Shown: positions 44,852 through 57,900, numbered from the stretch's first letter. The stretch: DNA of 64,000 nt from Populus alba (GCF_005239225.2 NC_133300.1:14847875-14911874); one strand, 5' to 3'. Notes: generated from the sequence alone by a model not told the origin. Numbers and translations are program-made.

Positions 44852-45889
44852 CTGGAGGTATCTTTCAAGCATGGTCAACCCCAAGCTGTCTCGGCCTTTA
44901 TGCTCGTACAATTCCCGGTAGTCAATACATATGAACACTGATCTTTTGGAACTACTTAGCTTTATCGGATCTGGAATTTCTTTTAGGCATATACAACTGT
45001 TCAAATTTAATGTTTTAACTTGTGATGGAACCTCAGGCAATGATTCAAGCATCCTACAATCCTCTGAGACAAGCGTTTCAAGTCTAGAAAGCTTATTTAT
45101 GCTCATATGAAGGCTAACAAAGTTATTTCGGCTCAGATCTAAAGATTTCAATGAAGATAAGCAGCCAATATCTTCAGGAAGTGCCCCTTCTTTTATATTG
45201 CAAGCGCATAAATCCAGTACTTCTAAAGAACACAGACCCGACAAAGAAGGCAACCTTTGATCCATGGGATTCACAGATATTCTTTTGCATCCATCAAAAG
45301 ATAATACTTTAAGATTCTTTAAAATAAAAATGGATGCTAGCGGTTGTCTTATTGAAGTTCCACTTACATCAAACTCCTCCAAACTTTCAACTTTCCCCAA
45401 ATTCTGTGGTATATTTTTAAATTCAGAGCAGCCAGACAGATCGAGTTTTTTAAGAGATTTCAAGCAACCTATGCTACTCGGAATGCTTTCAAGGTTCTTG
45501 CACTTGTTCATGCTCAATAGACCTAAGCCAATCAAATGATGAATCGATGAAGATAGTTCAACAATACCAATCCCGTCCAAACAAAACTCCATCAAATAGT
45601 TCATGTTTCCCACTATATCTCGAAACTTCTCAAGTTTTGAGCAGCCATCAAGAGTGAAAACTTTAAGCAATTCCATTTCAAGGTTGCTTGGGAGAATCCT
45701 AATACTTTTACAGTTCACAAGATTCACATATTGAAGCTTCTTGTGACGTCCAAGTGATGGATGGACCTCAGACAAACTTGTACAACCTTCAAGAATCAGA
45801 CTTTCAAGATTTGGAATTTCAGTAAGATCTGGAGTCTTGGATAGGTTTAGTGAGTTGCTGAGATTGATGACTTTCAAATTAACAGCACT
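44852..45889 (-). CDS. TNL-C LRR exon (open, part of a broken gene)
   Basis: 1038 bp, 346 codons open between conserved acceptor and donor (GTCTTC). About 13 TNL-type LRRs. It has a 6-codon insertion (VNPMDQ) relative to TNL-B near residue 208 of the exon. It could have served as a sequence donor by gene conversion even though the gene is dead. Confidence 0.75.
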
Positions 45890-46381
45890 CTGCAATCAGG
45901 CAGGGGAGAAGAAATATGGACACTACTATCATACATATATATGAAAACGTTAAAAAGAAATACAAAGGCCGTTAAATTAGGTGATCTCACCTTACACCCA
46001 TACTACTATAATTGCTCAAGACTACTGTTAGCCATGTGAAGTTCAACTAGCTCATCCACCTGTAAAGCAGCTGGCAATGATTTTGAAGGGTAAGAATGCC
46101 ATTCAAGAAATCATAGCTTATTGGAAAGATCTTTAGGTCCTTTAGAAAGCTACACGTTGTTGATTGTGAGCAATCTTAGCCTGCTCATTTTACAGAAGGC
46201 TTTCATGTTCCATTGTGCCTCTTTTATTCTAGGCATGTCCAAGAAAATGGTTTCTATTTTTTCTTTTCCCTGTCAACCGAAAGGGAATACAAGTTAAAAA
46301 AAAATACAATGTAAAGATGGAGCATAAATTAAAACAAACTTTATGAAATCTTATGGATAATGTTCTCTATCAGCTACTCAC

Positions 46382-46660
46382 TGTGTAGTCCATCAGTGCA
46401 AGGCTTACATCCTCGTATGTCCACAATCTATTGCGCCTTCCAGGCTCTTTAGGGTCTTCACAACTAACAATTTCCTTACCCATTATTTGTAATAAATCAT
46501 GCATCCGGACTTGATCCTCAAAGACACTTATAAGAGATTTCTCAACAAGAACTGGTATTCCAAAACCTGCATGGAATCCACGGCTTTCAAATATCCTTGT
46601 TATTTGATCAATTTTAAACCCCATTAGGAAACATGCAATGTCTAAAAATATTTTCTTATC
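46382..46660 (-). pseudogene. TNL-C NB-ARC remnant
   Basis: Only the end of the domain survives (from about ACFLMGFKIDQI to the exon donor). At about 46660 the homology jumps to sequence like that inside TNL-A intron 1 (13505-13610), so a deletion joined intron to exon. Confidence 0.85.
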
Positions 46661-46939
46661 TAAATCTAAGTTAGTGTCTCAAATTCTCAATCCGTTAAAT
46701 CCTAAATCCAGACTTAACCAAAAAACTTAATTCAATGTTAAAATATAAAATTAGAAATAATACACACACACTAATAACTATTTACTCGAATTAGTTTTGA
46801 TGCTCTTGTTGTATTGTGATTATTTCGATATTTAATCACACGTTTAAATTAAAAACATTGAAAAAAAAAGAAGCTATGATCATCATTGAAACAATACAGG
46901 GAGGATTTGAGAATAAGAATATGTAGATAGATGATTTAC

Positions 46940-47431
46940 CTCTTCCGTACATTCCCGCCTGATAGATTGGTCACTGTAGAGAGACAATCTTTCCAGATCT
47001 GGACCTTCTCCAAATTTTCCTTGAAATTTTGTTCATGCTCAACGAAGGCTTTCTCATATGTCTCTGAGGGATCCACATCATAAAAAACTGGCAGAACAGT
47101 GTGCCCCATCTCTTTCATGCACCGAGCAATCTTGACAAGTTCATCCAAGCACCATGGTGAAGATGCGTAATCTCTTGAAAATATAATGACAGAAAACCTT
47201 GATTATTCGATGGCCTTCCAGAGAGCAGGTTCTATGGTCTTTCCTCTCTCGAGCTCCCTATTTTCCATGTATACATCGATGCCTCTCTGTTTCAGATTAG
47301 AATATATATAGATGACTAGTAAAGTTGTCCCGGGTGTCTTTGCCTCTAAAACTAAGGAACACTTCATACATATATAGTGGAGGAGGAGAAGATGAAGATG
47401 AGGTTATTCCTTGCACGCTGGTGGAAGCCAT
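46940..47431 (-). pseudogene. TNL-C TIR exon (stop and frameshift)
   Basis: Starts [25 protein letters not shown] gain near 47308 shifts the frame, GAA to TAA ends it near 47204, and about 8 codons are deleted near 47060 ('DVDPSETYEKAF'). The last 70 codons, 'LDELVKIARCMKEMGHTVLP' onward, are open to the donor at 46938-46939. Confidence 0.85.
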
Positions 47432-47990
47432 GAAAATCCCTAAAGCAATAAATTAGTACCGATCCTTTCTAGCCTCAACTAGCTCGCTTGGTTCAGCAAT
47501 TGCTTTCCACGCTATTTTGTATAAGGCCTGCCCTGTGGTCAAACATGAAACAGAAGGTAAGATCAAGAAATTCGGCAATTAAATCTACCAATTAGCAATT
47601 TCAAGCTGGAACATGTATAATTCTACTTTCTGATTCACCAAATTTCTACGAGTATTTCACGAATCTAGACCAAACATACCGTGTGGTAAGTGTTGGCTAA
47701 AGAGGCACAAGATCCAGCCAAGCCCAATATTTTCTCTTCTTCTGGTATCTTAGTAACCAACTTCCAAAGCCCTTTTCTTTCTTTTTATTCCAATGACTTC
47801 GAATTTTTTCCGGTTACTTTAGGTCGTGACCTCGTACTGGTAAGATTCCTGGATTTTCTTACGGATCCTTTTCTTACACTGTAAAGAAGATGGAGTTTCG
47901 GTGGAGAAAAAGTAAAAAGAGAAATGAAAGGGATATCGAACGCGCATTGTGAGCAGAGACACCTTCCTGTCAAGAGCAGGGGTTGAGCCA
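47432..47990 (-). promoter_or_regulatory. 5' leader and promoter block of TNL-C
   Basis: Third copy of the block found upstream of TNL-A and TNL-B, with the same leader acceptor before GGCAGGCC. Confidence 0.45.
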
Positions 47991-49507
47991 CACACATCAC
48001 AATTGAGGTTTGCAGGCTTCTTTCTTCTTCTTGTTCTGTTTTTAAAGAGAAAAACAAAAGCCAACTGTAAATAAAGATATGTTGGCTAACGGGTATATAT
48101 ACTTTCAACTTGCTTTTGGCTCGATCGGTAAGCTTGGTAAGAAGATGCTATTTTAGCTATTCAAATAGCTATGCTCCAATGACTTCAAATTATAAATTGG
48201 ATGACAAAATTTAACAATGAAAGGCATAATAAAATATAATCCATAATAAATATCATATTAATAGCTTTGTTTTAAATATTTATATAATTTTGTTGGTCTA
48301 GTAGGATCGAAAAGACACTTTAATGTATAAATTATTGTTGTTTAAAACAATATATTTAGTCTAAAAATTAGAAAATAGCATTGTTCTAAATATTTATATT
48401 ATTTTTTCACATAAAAAATATTAATTAACAAAAAGCTAAAACATGGAGTGAAATTACTGTAACTAGTAAAACACTGTAGGTTTTGTCTTTGGTTTGTTGG
48501 AGAGTTAGGTTGTTTTCTAGGGCTGTTTTGGTCTTTTTAACAAGGATAAAAAAGAGAGGTGATGATGATTTTTGACGTAAGAAAAAGAAGTATAGGAGGA
48601 AAGACAAGCTTGGATTCAATAGCTATTGCGTGTTGTTCCCAGTTTCTTATTGGTCAGGGCTTGCGCACTTTGATTTACAGTTGGTTAGAAAAAAAAGTTC
48701 ATCTCTATGGTATAAATATCTCTTATATCTATATTAATATTTGATGAAAATATGGTGAGTTTTTAGAGGATTTTTATACACCTAAAAGGTGTAGGGAAAT
48801 TAGAGTCTAGGATATCAAATATAGCTAATGCTCATAGAGACTGAGCTATTCCCATAAGTTAAACGCAAGAAAAGATAGTCATTCTCTTGGGCGTGCCCAA
48901 GAAAGGAAAGCCATTCCACATCGCCAGACCTAGAATGTCCGGGACTTGGCACATTACCGATTCCAATGTGCCTAGATTTGGCTAGCATTATACCTGACAG
49001 GTTTTTATTAGGGTATGTTTATATTGCTGAAAATTTAAACTTATACATCTTTCTTGAATTTTTATAAAAACATACAAATAAAATCTTAATTCATCACTTT
49101 CAAACTCCGCTCCAACATTCTTTGATTGATGTATGAATATAGCATCCTCTCTTTTTTCTGTCGTGCATAGTGACATGGAAATAGTCGCACACAAGATGCC
49201 TTTTAGATGTTCAAAAATTTCACTATAGCATTCGTTTTTTTTTTTTTTGTCATTTTATATATTTAGCTCTCCATCTCAATTTACCCCTCATTTTTATTTT
49301 TTCTACCATCAACATTATTCATGGTTTACTTGCATGCTTTGTTTTGAGTATTGATTATGATTGATGAATTATTCGCTTTAATGAGATCTAACTGCTCTCC
49401 ATGTAACAAAAAAAAGGAAAAGAAATCCATGACCTATATTGCTTTTCCCCCCCTTTTTTAAATAGAGGAAAAAAATTGAAAATTATTGTGCTTCCTATAA
49501 TGATTCA
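47991..49507. other. Intergenic, no gene recognised
   Basis: AT-rich. A small perfect hairpin (CTTGGGC-GT-GCCCAAG) lies near 48887-48902 in a less AT-rich patch (48780-48990) of unknown origin. 49390-49490 repeats the spacer found at 19170-19275. Confidence 0.45.
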
Positions 49508-49510
49508 GGA
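49508..49510. repeat. Target-site duplication (left) of the CACTA element
   Basis: GGA; the same three bases follow the element at 59874-59876, and only one GGA exists at the empty paralogous site 28822-28824. Confidence 0.9.
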
Positions 49511-49524
49511 CACTACAAGATTTC

Positions 49525-50015
49525 ACAGTTTTACCGACGGAAATCTTCCGTCGGTGTGTGATTAGCAGTTCATCGGTAAATAATTTACTAACGGAATACA
49601 TCCATCGCCTTTCCTTTCGTAGGTGATACCCCATTCCGTTGCTATTTCGGTCAGAAAAATAAAAAAAACCATTTACCGACAGTTTTACAGACGGACTTTG
49701 CGCGCAAAAAAAAAAAAGTTTCCCACTGAAAAATACCAACGGAGTTTTATTTCGTCTGTGATATGGTAATTTACCGACGGCTACTTTTCATCGATAAAGT
49801 TGTCAATGACTGATTGAAATACCGATCGAATATATCCGTCTGTAAATTTGTCGGTAGTGGTGGTAACATGCCGATAGATTAAGTCCGTCGGAAATCTGTC
49901 GGTGAATGTATGAAATACCGACCGAATTTACCATCTGTAAATTCATCAGTGATTGTGGCAGCTACTGTCAAATGCCGACGGATTAATTCCGTCGGTAAAA
50001 CCCTTTGTAATAGTT
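49525..50015. repeat. Left subterminal CCGTCGGT repeats
   Basis: Many direct and inverted copies of a motif near TACCGACGGA / TCCGTCGGTA. In En/Spm such subterminal motifs bind the element's own DNA-binding protein (TNPA) and bring the ends together. Confidence 0.85.
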
Positions 50016-50223
50016 TTTTTTCAAAATTTGTTTTTTAAAAATTATTTATAATACATAATATAAAATTATATAAATTAATGGTAATAAAAACTAATTATGC
50101 AAATAAAATTTATATTAAACATCAAATACAAAAAATCAAAGTTAAATAATATTCATTACAAAATAAATGTGTTTCAAAAACATATTAAATGAAATTTTAA
50201 ATGTAAATAATGTTTATTACAAA

Positions 50224-52390
50224 TCAATATAATGGTGGTGGTGGTGGAGGAGGAGGAGGAGGCTGGTGGTTATACGGCCAAAAAGGATTAGGCGCACATG
50301 TTCCACTCTGTGATACCATGTTTATGACCATTTCGCGAAGTTGTTCATAAGCCGCTTTTTGTTGTGCATACTCCGCTTTTTGTTGTGCATACTCCGCTCT
50401 TTGTTATGTAGACTCCACTCTTTGTTGTGCATGAGACACTTTGAGTTGTGCGTACTTCGATGATAGGTTGAATCCTCCATCATTTTTGTTTTAACTTTTC
50501 CGCATTGCTTTGTATTATTATATTTTTTTGGTTAGGACTCTAGAGAATGAAAATAGAAAAACAGTAAAGAAAGGTAATTAAATTGAAAAAATTATTTATC
50601 TTTTTTTCTTTCCAACTTATATGAAGAGATAATTTTAAATTTAAAGATAACTAATGAAATAATAATTTATTATTAGAAAACTCCTTGTTAAATTTAAATC
50701 CTAAATAAAAATAAATTCTAAAATATTTTGGAGGGGTGTTTGCAAGGGCCCGGGCCCAGCTTGCCACCCCTTAGTTCCGCCTCTGCTTTTGGCCATTGAC
50801 TCATCACAAGAACATGCCCAATTAAGCATGGAGGATTTAACTAAATTTCCTTAATTAGCCCGATAATGAAGAATGTTTTAAGAATCTCATCCCAGATAGA
50901 ATCAAAATCGATTTGGACAGGTGTTGTGCGTACTCCGATATTGATTGGGAGCTCCCAACGGTTGAAACACTACGGGTTGACCGCAAGTTGTCGGCCATAG
51001 TGTTGGAGAGCCCATAAACTCGATTTTTATCGGGTCCACCTGACGATTCAACCTCCATCCACAAATCCGGATCGAATTCTAGATGGGTCAAAGTATCGTC
51101 CCCGTATCTCTCCCTCAATCGATTATTATAGGTCTCCTGAAAATAAAAATAAAAACTAATCATCATCTTCAATTCAATAAACATAATAACTTACAAAATA
51201 AAATGGTTGAACAAACATACCACAAAATGTTGAGCATGGTTTTCAACGAATTGTTACACTCCCTTTTGACAGTCTTGACTCCGCACGTGCGTCTCCACAA
51301 ATAGCTCCATCGGGCTCGACTCACGTCCAAGAGACGTAGCCTATAATGAAAAATTTTTATTAACAACAAATTAATTGAATGATATATTTCATTTAAATTA
51401 ATATTACCATCCGTTTCGCATGTGCAGAAAACGGAACGGAGCCGCCGGTGTGCGTTGTCACCGAACCATGAATTGGCTAATTCTGGTTGCCAGCACCGGA
51501 CTATGAGTGTCGTGTGAACCGCTCAGACATCACGTGCTCAAGATAGTTCAGCCATATATCTTGCGGGATGTATATCGGTTTGAAATTCCTTGAAACCGCA
51601 ACATCGTTCAAGCCTTGGAACCACTTATCCCTCGTTTTTTTTGCCCTTTTTTGTGCTTCGTACCAAAAATCACGCAACCTACTTCACATAACCACAAATT
51701 ACATTTCAAAACATAAATTTTGGTCTAAAAAAAACTTGTATTGTTTTTGATGTTACCTAGTTGCTGCGTGATTTTCCCACACCCTCCTCACAACAGTGTT
51801 ATGCTCACTGTCCCTGCAGAATTTGTCCTGTGTATAAATAATTAATTTTAAATAAAAATAATAATTTATTTACAATTATATTAATAATTTATTAGCAATA
51901 AGTTGAAAACTATAAATTAACACCAACCTCAAATTTGTCAAACCATGCATTGATTTGAGGCATCTATTCAGGATGCCTGGATATTTGACTACATTGAAAC
52001 AATGGAATCTCCATTGATGATATTACTCAAGCGGCCTCAATATTTACGAACCTGAAAATAAATGAAATTAATGAAATAGTGATTACTTCATAAATTATGT
52101 TATAATTTTTATTTTTTTCAAAAAAAACTAAAACCTTAACAAACTTACATTGAAAGATCGTCCTTCCATTGTGCCTTGTACTTATAGGTAAATTGATTTC
52201 ACTGCGAAGGCACGCCAGATCTGCGCTATGAAGTAGCGCTGGAAGACGCAGCATCGGTTGACGGCACTAGACAAACTATTTACCTTACATGAACGACCAG
52301 CTTTGATAAGGAAATATCATCATCGCTGCTAGACAAACTAGCTACGACCTTACGTGAACGACCAGCTTTGGTTTTCGTTCTACGCATTTA
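50224..52390 (-). pseudogene. CACTA second gene (plant transposase, Ptta/En-Spm type), degraded and intron-split
   Basis: Minus strand. The first part near 52390-52027 has a Lys/Arg/Ser-rich start (MRRTKTKAGRSRK) with stops. The middle part at 51140-50870 reads 'ETYNNRLRERYGDDTLTHLE' and 'NRVYGLSNTMADNLRSTRSV', which is the conserved block of the Transposase_24 family. The C-terminal exon at about 50480-50224 carries repeated 'EYAQQKA', then NPFWPYNHQ and a proline run before the stop. The (GGT)n/(GGA)n tract at 50233-50262 is that proline run on the other strand. Several stops and shifts show it is no longer functional. Confidence 0.75.
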
Positions 52391-52462
52391 CCCAATTTTA
52401 CACAAATAATTATATAATTAAATTCAAATATTAAAAAAAATTTCAACAACACCTCCCCTGTA

Positions 52463-52470
52463 TTGGATAC
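52463..52470. repeat. 8-bp target-site duplication of the nested hAT element
   Basis: TTGGATAC, repeated exactly at 53179-53186. Confidence 0.93.
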
Positions 52471-53178
52471 TAGGGGTGTTCACGGTCCGGTTCGGTCCGG
52501 TTTTAACATAAAAATTTAACCGAACCGGAAAATTCTATTCCTTGTTAATATAACCCGAACCGAACCGAGAACCGGTTCAAACCGAACCGGTTTTGTTCGG
52601 TTCGGGTCGGTTTTTTAGCTTTAGAAACCAGAAAAACCGAAATCAATTAAATAAAAAAAAAAAGCATTATATCCTCGTGTCCTGTCCTGTCCTGTCCTGT
52701 CCTCTTATTTAAGTGAAAAAAATTAGAGCTTTGGTAATAACAATCATCACGGTCCTGGATGTGGGACCCACTGAAGGGATGTCCTTCTACACTTGTGATG
52801 GACATTCCAATCACACGTTTTAGAAATGTTTAGAGGGAAAGGTTGTGTGGGTGGGGATTGGGAGTGCTGGGTTTTATTTTGTGGGGGGAGGGAAAGTCGG
52901 GAAAAGGGGAGGGAAAAGGGGAGGGGGTAGCTGGAAAGGTTTTGGGGAGGGGGTATTAATTATTAAGTTTAGAATGTTTTTTTTTTTTATATGTATTTTT
53001 AGATTCAATTAAACCGGTTCGGTTTAAGCCTTCTTAAACCGGAACCGAACCGGACCGGGTGGTTTTTTTAATTTTTTAATCGGTTTATTCGGTTTTTTCT
53101 ATCGGTTCGGTTTTTTCGGTTAATTTTTTCTCGGTTTTTTCGGTTTAATCGGTTGGTCGGTTTTTTTGAACACCCCTA
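52471..53178. mobile_element. Non-autonomous hAT-type element (708 bp) nested in the CACTA element
   Basis: Terminal inverted repeats TAGGGGTGTTCA / TGAACACCCCTA and an 8-bp target duplication, the mark of hAT transposons. Both ends are rich in AACCGAACCGG on one side and CCGGTTCGGTT on the other, so the ends can pair over long stretches. There is no coding capacity. A CCTGT pentanucleotide microsatellite lies at about 52680-52703. It inserted after the CACTA element was in existence. Confidence 0.93.
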
Positions 53179-53186
53179 TTGGATAC

Positions 53187-54040
53187 TACCCAAATCCACA
53201 AACCTACAAATATTAACAATAGCCATAACCAATTGACCCAATCTATACTAATTATTCCAACATATTCAATTACTAATCCTAAGGTAAATTCAACATTAAG
53301 AATTACAATTGAACAAATTATTCAATAATTATTCCAATACAACAATAAAATATATTATTCCAAAATAAATGGAAAAAATTAAACATAAATCATGCAATAA
53401 TAGAGTAAAATTAATAATTATTCCAAAATATTCAATTACTAATACTAAGGTAAATTCAACATTAACAATTACAATTCAAAACATTATTCAATAATTATGC
53501 CAATACAACAAAACAATAAATTCAAAAAAAACTCTAGACTAACAATCAAAATAAATGAAAAAAATAAACACAAATCATGCAATAATAGAGTAATTTACTA
53601 ATTATTTCAACATGTTTAATTACTAATTCGAAGGTAAATTCAACATTAACAACAAATATTCTACAAATTAACTAATAATAATTATGCCAATACAACAATA
53701 AAAAATATTCAATAAATTTAAAAAAAAACTATAGACTTTAGGAATGAAATATGCATACCTTAATAATGTGTTGAATTCAAAACTTTATCTACATTACAAA
53801 AGAATACACCAAAACATAAAACATAAAAAAAATAAAAATAGCTAAACACAAAACCATTAAAAATAAAATGAAATAGAAGAAAAGACATACCTTTTAATAT
53901 GATGAAGATTCACAAGAAATCTTGCTAGAGATTCTAGGTGAAAGTCTTGAAGAATTGAGAGGAAAGTTTTCATGAAAAACAGTGGAGAAGAAAAAATGAA
54001 TTGAAGGGGTAGTCCGGGGAACTTATACTGCAATTTTACT
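53187..54040. other. CACTA interior, AT-rich, no gene seen
   Basis: Repeated 'caattactaatnctaaggtaa' and 'acaataaa' phrases at 53255, 53440 and 53615 show weak internal duplication of about 180 bp. No coding signal. Confidence 0.5.
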
Positions 54041-54320
54041 TACGGATTCACCAACAGAAATAAAAAATTATTATTATTTTAATTTATTCCGTCGGTGAAT
54101 AGTAAAAAATCCGTCGATAATTTTTGAATTTCGCTCCAACATTTTTAATTACCCTCTAGATTTTTCATGATCCATCGGTAAATCCGTCGACAAGATGACG
54201 CAGTTTGAGATGCATTTAATGCACCGCTCTTGGGAAATTCGCACATTCTGTCAGTAAGTTCGTCGGTAATATTGACCCACAGACAACTTACCAATGGACT
54301 AACGTCTATATGTATAGTCA
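54041..54320. repeat. Internal CCGTCGGT motif field
   Basis: Several copies of TCCGTCGGTGAA-like and CCGTCGA-like motifs, the same family as the subterminal repeats, lead into the 80-bp array. Confidence 0.65.
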
Positions 54321-54817
54321 TCGGTAATTGTGGCATTTCATGTAATTGTTTTCAAACTCTCTGTGAGATGCCGACGGACATGAGTCCGTCGGTATTGATG
54401 TCGGTGATTGTGGCATTTCATGTAATTATTTTCGAACTCTCTATGAGATGCCGACGAACATTATTCCATCAGTATTGGTGTCGGTGATTGTGGCATTTCA
54501 TGTAATTGTTTTCAAACTCTCTATGAGATGCCGACGGACATGAGTCTGTCGGTATTGATGTCGGTGATTGTGGCATTTCATGTAATTTTTTCAAACTCTC
54601 TGTGCGATGCCGATGGGCATGAATCTGTTGGTATTGATGTCGGTGATTGTGGCATTTCATGTAATTATTTTCAAACTCTCTATGAGATGCTGACGAACAT
54701 TATTCCGTCGATATTGGTGTCAATGATTGTGGCATTTCATGTAATTACTTCAAACTCTCTGTGAGATTTCGATGGACGTGAGTCTGTCGGTATGGACGTC
54801 GGTGATTGTTGCATTTT
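54321..54817. repeat. 80-bp tandem array with hairpin cores
   Basis: Units start at 54321, 54401, 54481, 54561, 54640 and 54720, with a partial one at 54799. Each contains TGTGGCATTTCATGTAATT and a CCGACGGACATGAGTCCGTC-type core. The core has perfect 9-bp arms around ATGA in unit 1 and weaker arms in the others. The array lies between the two CACTA genes, upstream of the second gene in the direction of transcription. Confidence 0.92.
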
Positions 54818-54999
54818 ATAGCAGGATGTATTTGTATTGCCTATTTACCTTCCTGCAAAAACTGAAATGATAAACTGTCCATCGCATAAAACAATAACAA
54901 CAATGCTTAAACAATAAATATTTTATTTTACAAAATATATCATCCATAATCTAAATTACATGAAAAAAAAGGGTTTTACATAAGGCTTCATTTTGATAG

Positions 55000-57900
55000 T
55001 TAGTCAGAATTTAATTCTTCTTCGTCATCAATTGAATAGTCATCACCTTCATCGCAATCTTCAATATGGATATCATCTTCTTCATCGACATTTGCTTGTC
55101 CGCTAGAGCTCAAAACAACATTCAACTCCTCTGCATCAATATCAACAAGACTATCATCGAAAACACGAAAATTTGAATTTTCTTCCAATTCATTTGAAGG
55201 AGCTACTCGATATGGTTCAACCAACTCACTAACTTGAAAGACTTCATCTCGCACACTTGTGTCTTCGTTCTCATCTTGAACAACCTCGACACAACCTCAG
55301 GGTTTTGTTTTTAAAACGGACAACCAATCCACTCTTGATCGATCCTTTCTAAATGAGGGGGTGTATGTGTAATAAACTTGTTGACATTGCTTTGTGAAAA
55401 TAAAACATCGTTTATATTGCGGAGTCTAGCTTTTGAGTTGATTTCAATCAGACTATAGTGCGGATCAACTTTAATTCCTCTGTCGGTCATGTCATACCAA
55501 TAGTATTTGAATAAAAACACTCTATTCTGCTCACTATGGTATTGTAGTTCGACGACCTCTTCTAATTTACCATAGTAGTCAACTTCTAACTCACTACTAG
55601 TGGATCCCTTAACACAAACACTGTTATTGTATGTCTTTCTTTCTTGCCCATTTTCTTCAGTATGGAAAACATATCAATTGACAAAATACCCGTTGTAGCA
55701 CTTAACTTTTCTTTCAGGCCCCAGGTTTAGTGAAGACAATGACTTAGGCACACTCCTTCCCATTTGATAAACCTTGTATGTAATGTACATCAATAAACAA
55801 TAAATGAACGAGAATCTCGTAATACCATGCATACGTACAGTAATTTTGCAAGTTAGAATGAGTTTGTGATAGTGCTTACATGTGTTCTGAACCACGTGGC
55901 AAATTGTTCATCTGGGATTTGGTCAGCTATGAGTTATTGGAGAGCAAATATTGTCGATGTTGCCTGCAAAGTGATAATGAGTGTATGATATTACAATATA
56001 TAATTAACAGTATATTACTGACAAAGTTTAATTAATTAGTATTACACATATAAACTTACTGAATAAAAGGTCTCAGCTCATCACAGTTAAATATAACATA
56101 GTTGTGTACTTGTTTGAACTCTATTTCTGACAAATATCTTCCTCTTACGGAATTTTTAGATGTGGGTCATCCAGTATTGGAGAATATTGACAAGTTCCCA
56201 TTGGAAGGCACTTCACCGCCATCATCATGCCGTGGAATGCGATTGATTCTCGTTCTCAGATGAGGTTCGAAATAGTACGAGATAAATGTTGAGATCTCCT
56301 CAACAATATAGGCCTCACATATCGATGCCTCAACATGCGCCTTGTTCTTAACCTTTTTCTTGAGATTAAACAAGTACTTGCATTAAATTAATCAAGTATT
56401 TTTAATTAAGAAAAACACTTTTATATATGAATTACATTGCAACTGTAATATCTAACCCTTCGAATGGGTACATCCATCTATACTAGACCGGTCCTCCAGT
56501 TTTGCCTCGAACGGTAGATGTATAGGGAGATGCTCCATTGAGTCAAAAAATAATGGAGGGAATATCATCTCAAGTTTGCATAGTGTCTCGATGATATTCG
56601 TTTGAAGCCTCTCAATGTGCTGAACATTCAACTTGCTAGAGCATATATCTCTGAAGAAATGACTGATCTCCGTTAATGCATCCCATATTCCCTTTGGCAA
56701 CAAATCACGAAAAGCTAATGGGATAAGTGTTTGCATAAACACGTGGCAATCATGACTCTTCATTCCATACAATTTGTAGTCCTCTATATTAAACAGCCTT
56801 GATATGTTCGATGCATGTCCATCCAGAAAACGCAAGCTCTTAAGCCATTTGTAGACTAACAGTTGTGCGTTTTTCTCTAACACAAAGCTTGTCCTTGGTT
56901 TTGCGACCCGTGACTTATCATAAACCAACTCCATATTTTTACGGTTACAGTACAAAGCTATATCCAATCTAGCCTTGATGTTGTCCTTTGTCTTCCCCTT
57001 CACATCCATGACGGTGTTGAAAATATTCTCAAACACGTTCTTTTCGATGTGCATGACGTCAAGTTTATGGCGGAACAGATTGGTCTTCCACTAAGGAAGC
57101 TCTCAAAAGATACTTCACTTTACCCAATTATGGGTCAAACCAAAACTAGAAAACTTTTGCTTGCCTGATTGAAGGCCAAACACAATGTCACCGTACTCTA
57201 ATACAACATCATGTAATTCTTCACCAGAAAGATGCAGGGATGCAACATCCTTTTCAACTGTGCCAACAAAGAAATCTTTTTTGTTCTTTCTGTACCTGTG
57301 ATTAAGTGGCAAGAAGTGACGGTGACAGTAAAAAAAAGAAGCTTTATCTATGTTTGCTAGCGTGAATGCCTTGTTGTTTTCCATGCAGTATGGACATGCG
57401 AGTTTCCCATGCGTGCTCCAACCAGAAAGCATTCCATAAGCTGTAAAATCATTGATAGTCCACATCAAAGCCGCCCTCATGAGGAAATTTTGTTTCCTCG
57501 ATATATCATAAGTCAAAGCTCCAGAGGACCACAACTACGCCAACTCATCAATCAACGGTCAAAGACAAACATCTATATTCGGCCCCGGGCTGCTTGGATC
57601 GGGTATGATAATAGATAAAAACAAGAACTCTGCCTCATGCACATTCCCGGTGGCAAGCTATAAACTGTGAGTATGACTAGCTAACAAGAATAGGGAGCAG
57701 CAAATAACCCAAATGGGTTGAATCTATCTGTACATAACCCAAGACGAACATTCCTTGATTTAGCTAAAAAGTTAGGATGCACACTGTTAAAACGTTTCCA
57801 TACTTCGCCGTCAGAAGGATGCACCATCACATCATCAACCATATCATGTGCTTGGTGCCATGTCATGTGCTCAGCAGTCCTTGGTGACATGAATAACCTC

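Larger units (their letters stand above)
43856..47431 (-). pseudogene. TNL-C: broken TNL with the same C-terminal layout
   Basis: Exon equivalents: TIR 46940-47431, NBS remnant 46382 to about 46660, linker 45991-46269, LRR 44852-45889, C-JID plus TIR-like 43856-44766. Lesions seen against TNL-B: a 4-base gain near 47308 and an in-frame TAA near 47204 in the TIR; loss of most of the NB-ARC including P-loop and GLPL; a stop (Gln to TAG) and further stops in the linker exon; and a lost AG acceptor at 44767. Stops also lie in the C-JID and before the TIR-like part, and a deletion covers the start of the TIR-like domain. Unlike the other two copies its MHD reads MHD ('VRMHDLLQIMG'). Confidence 0.85.
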
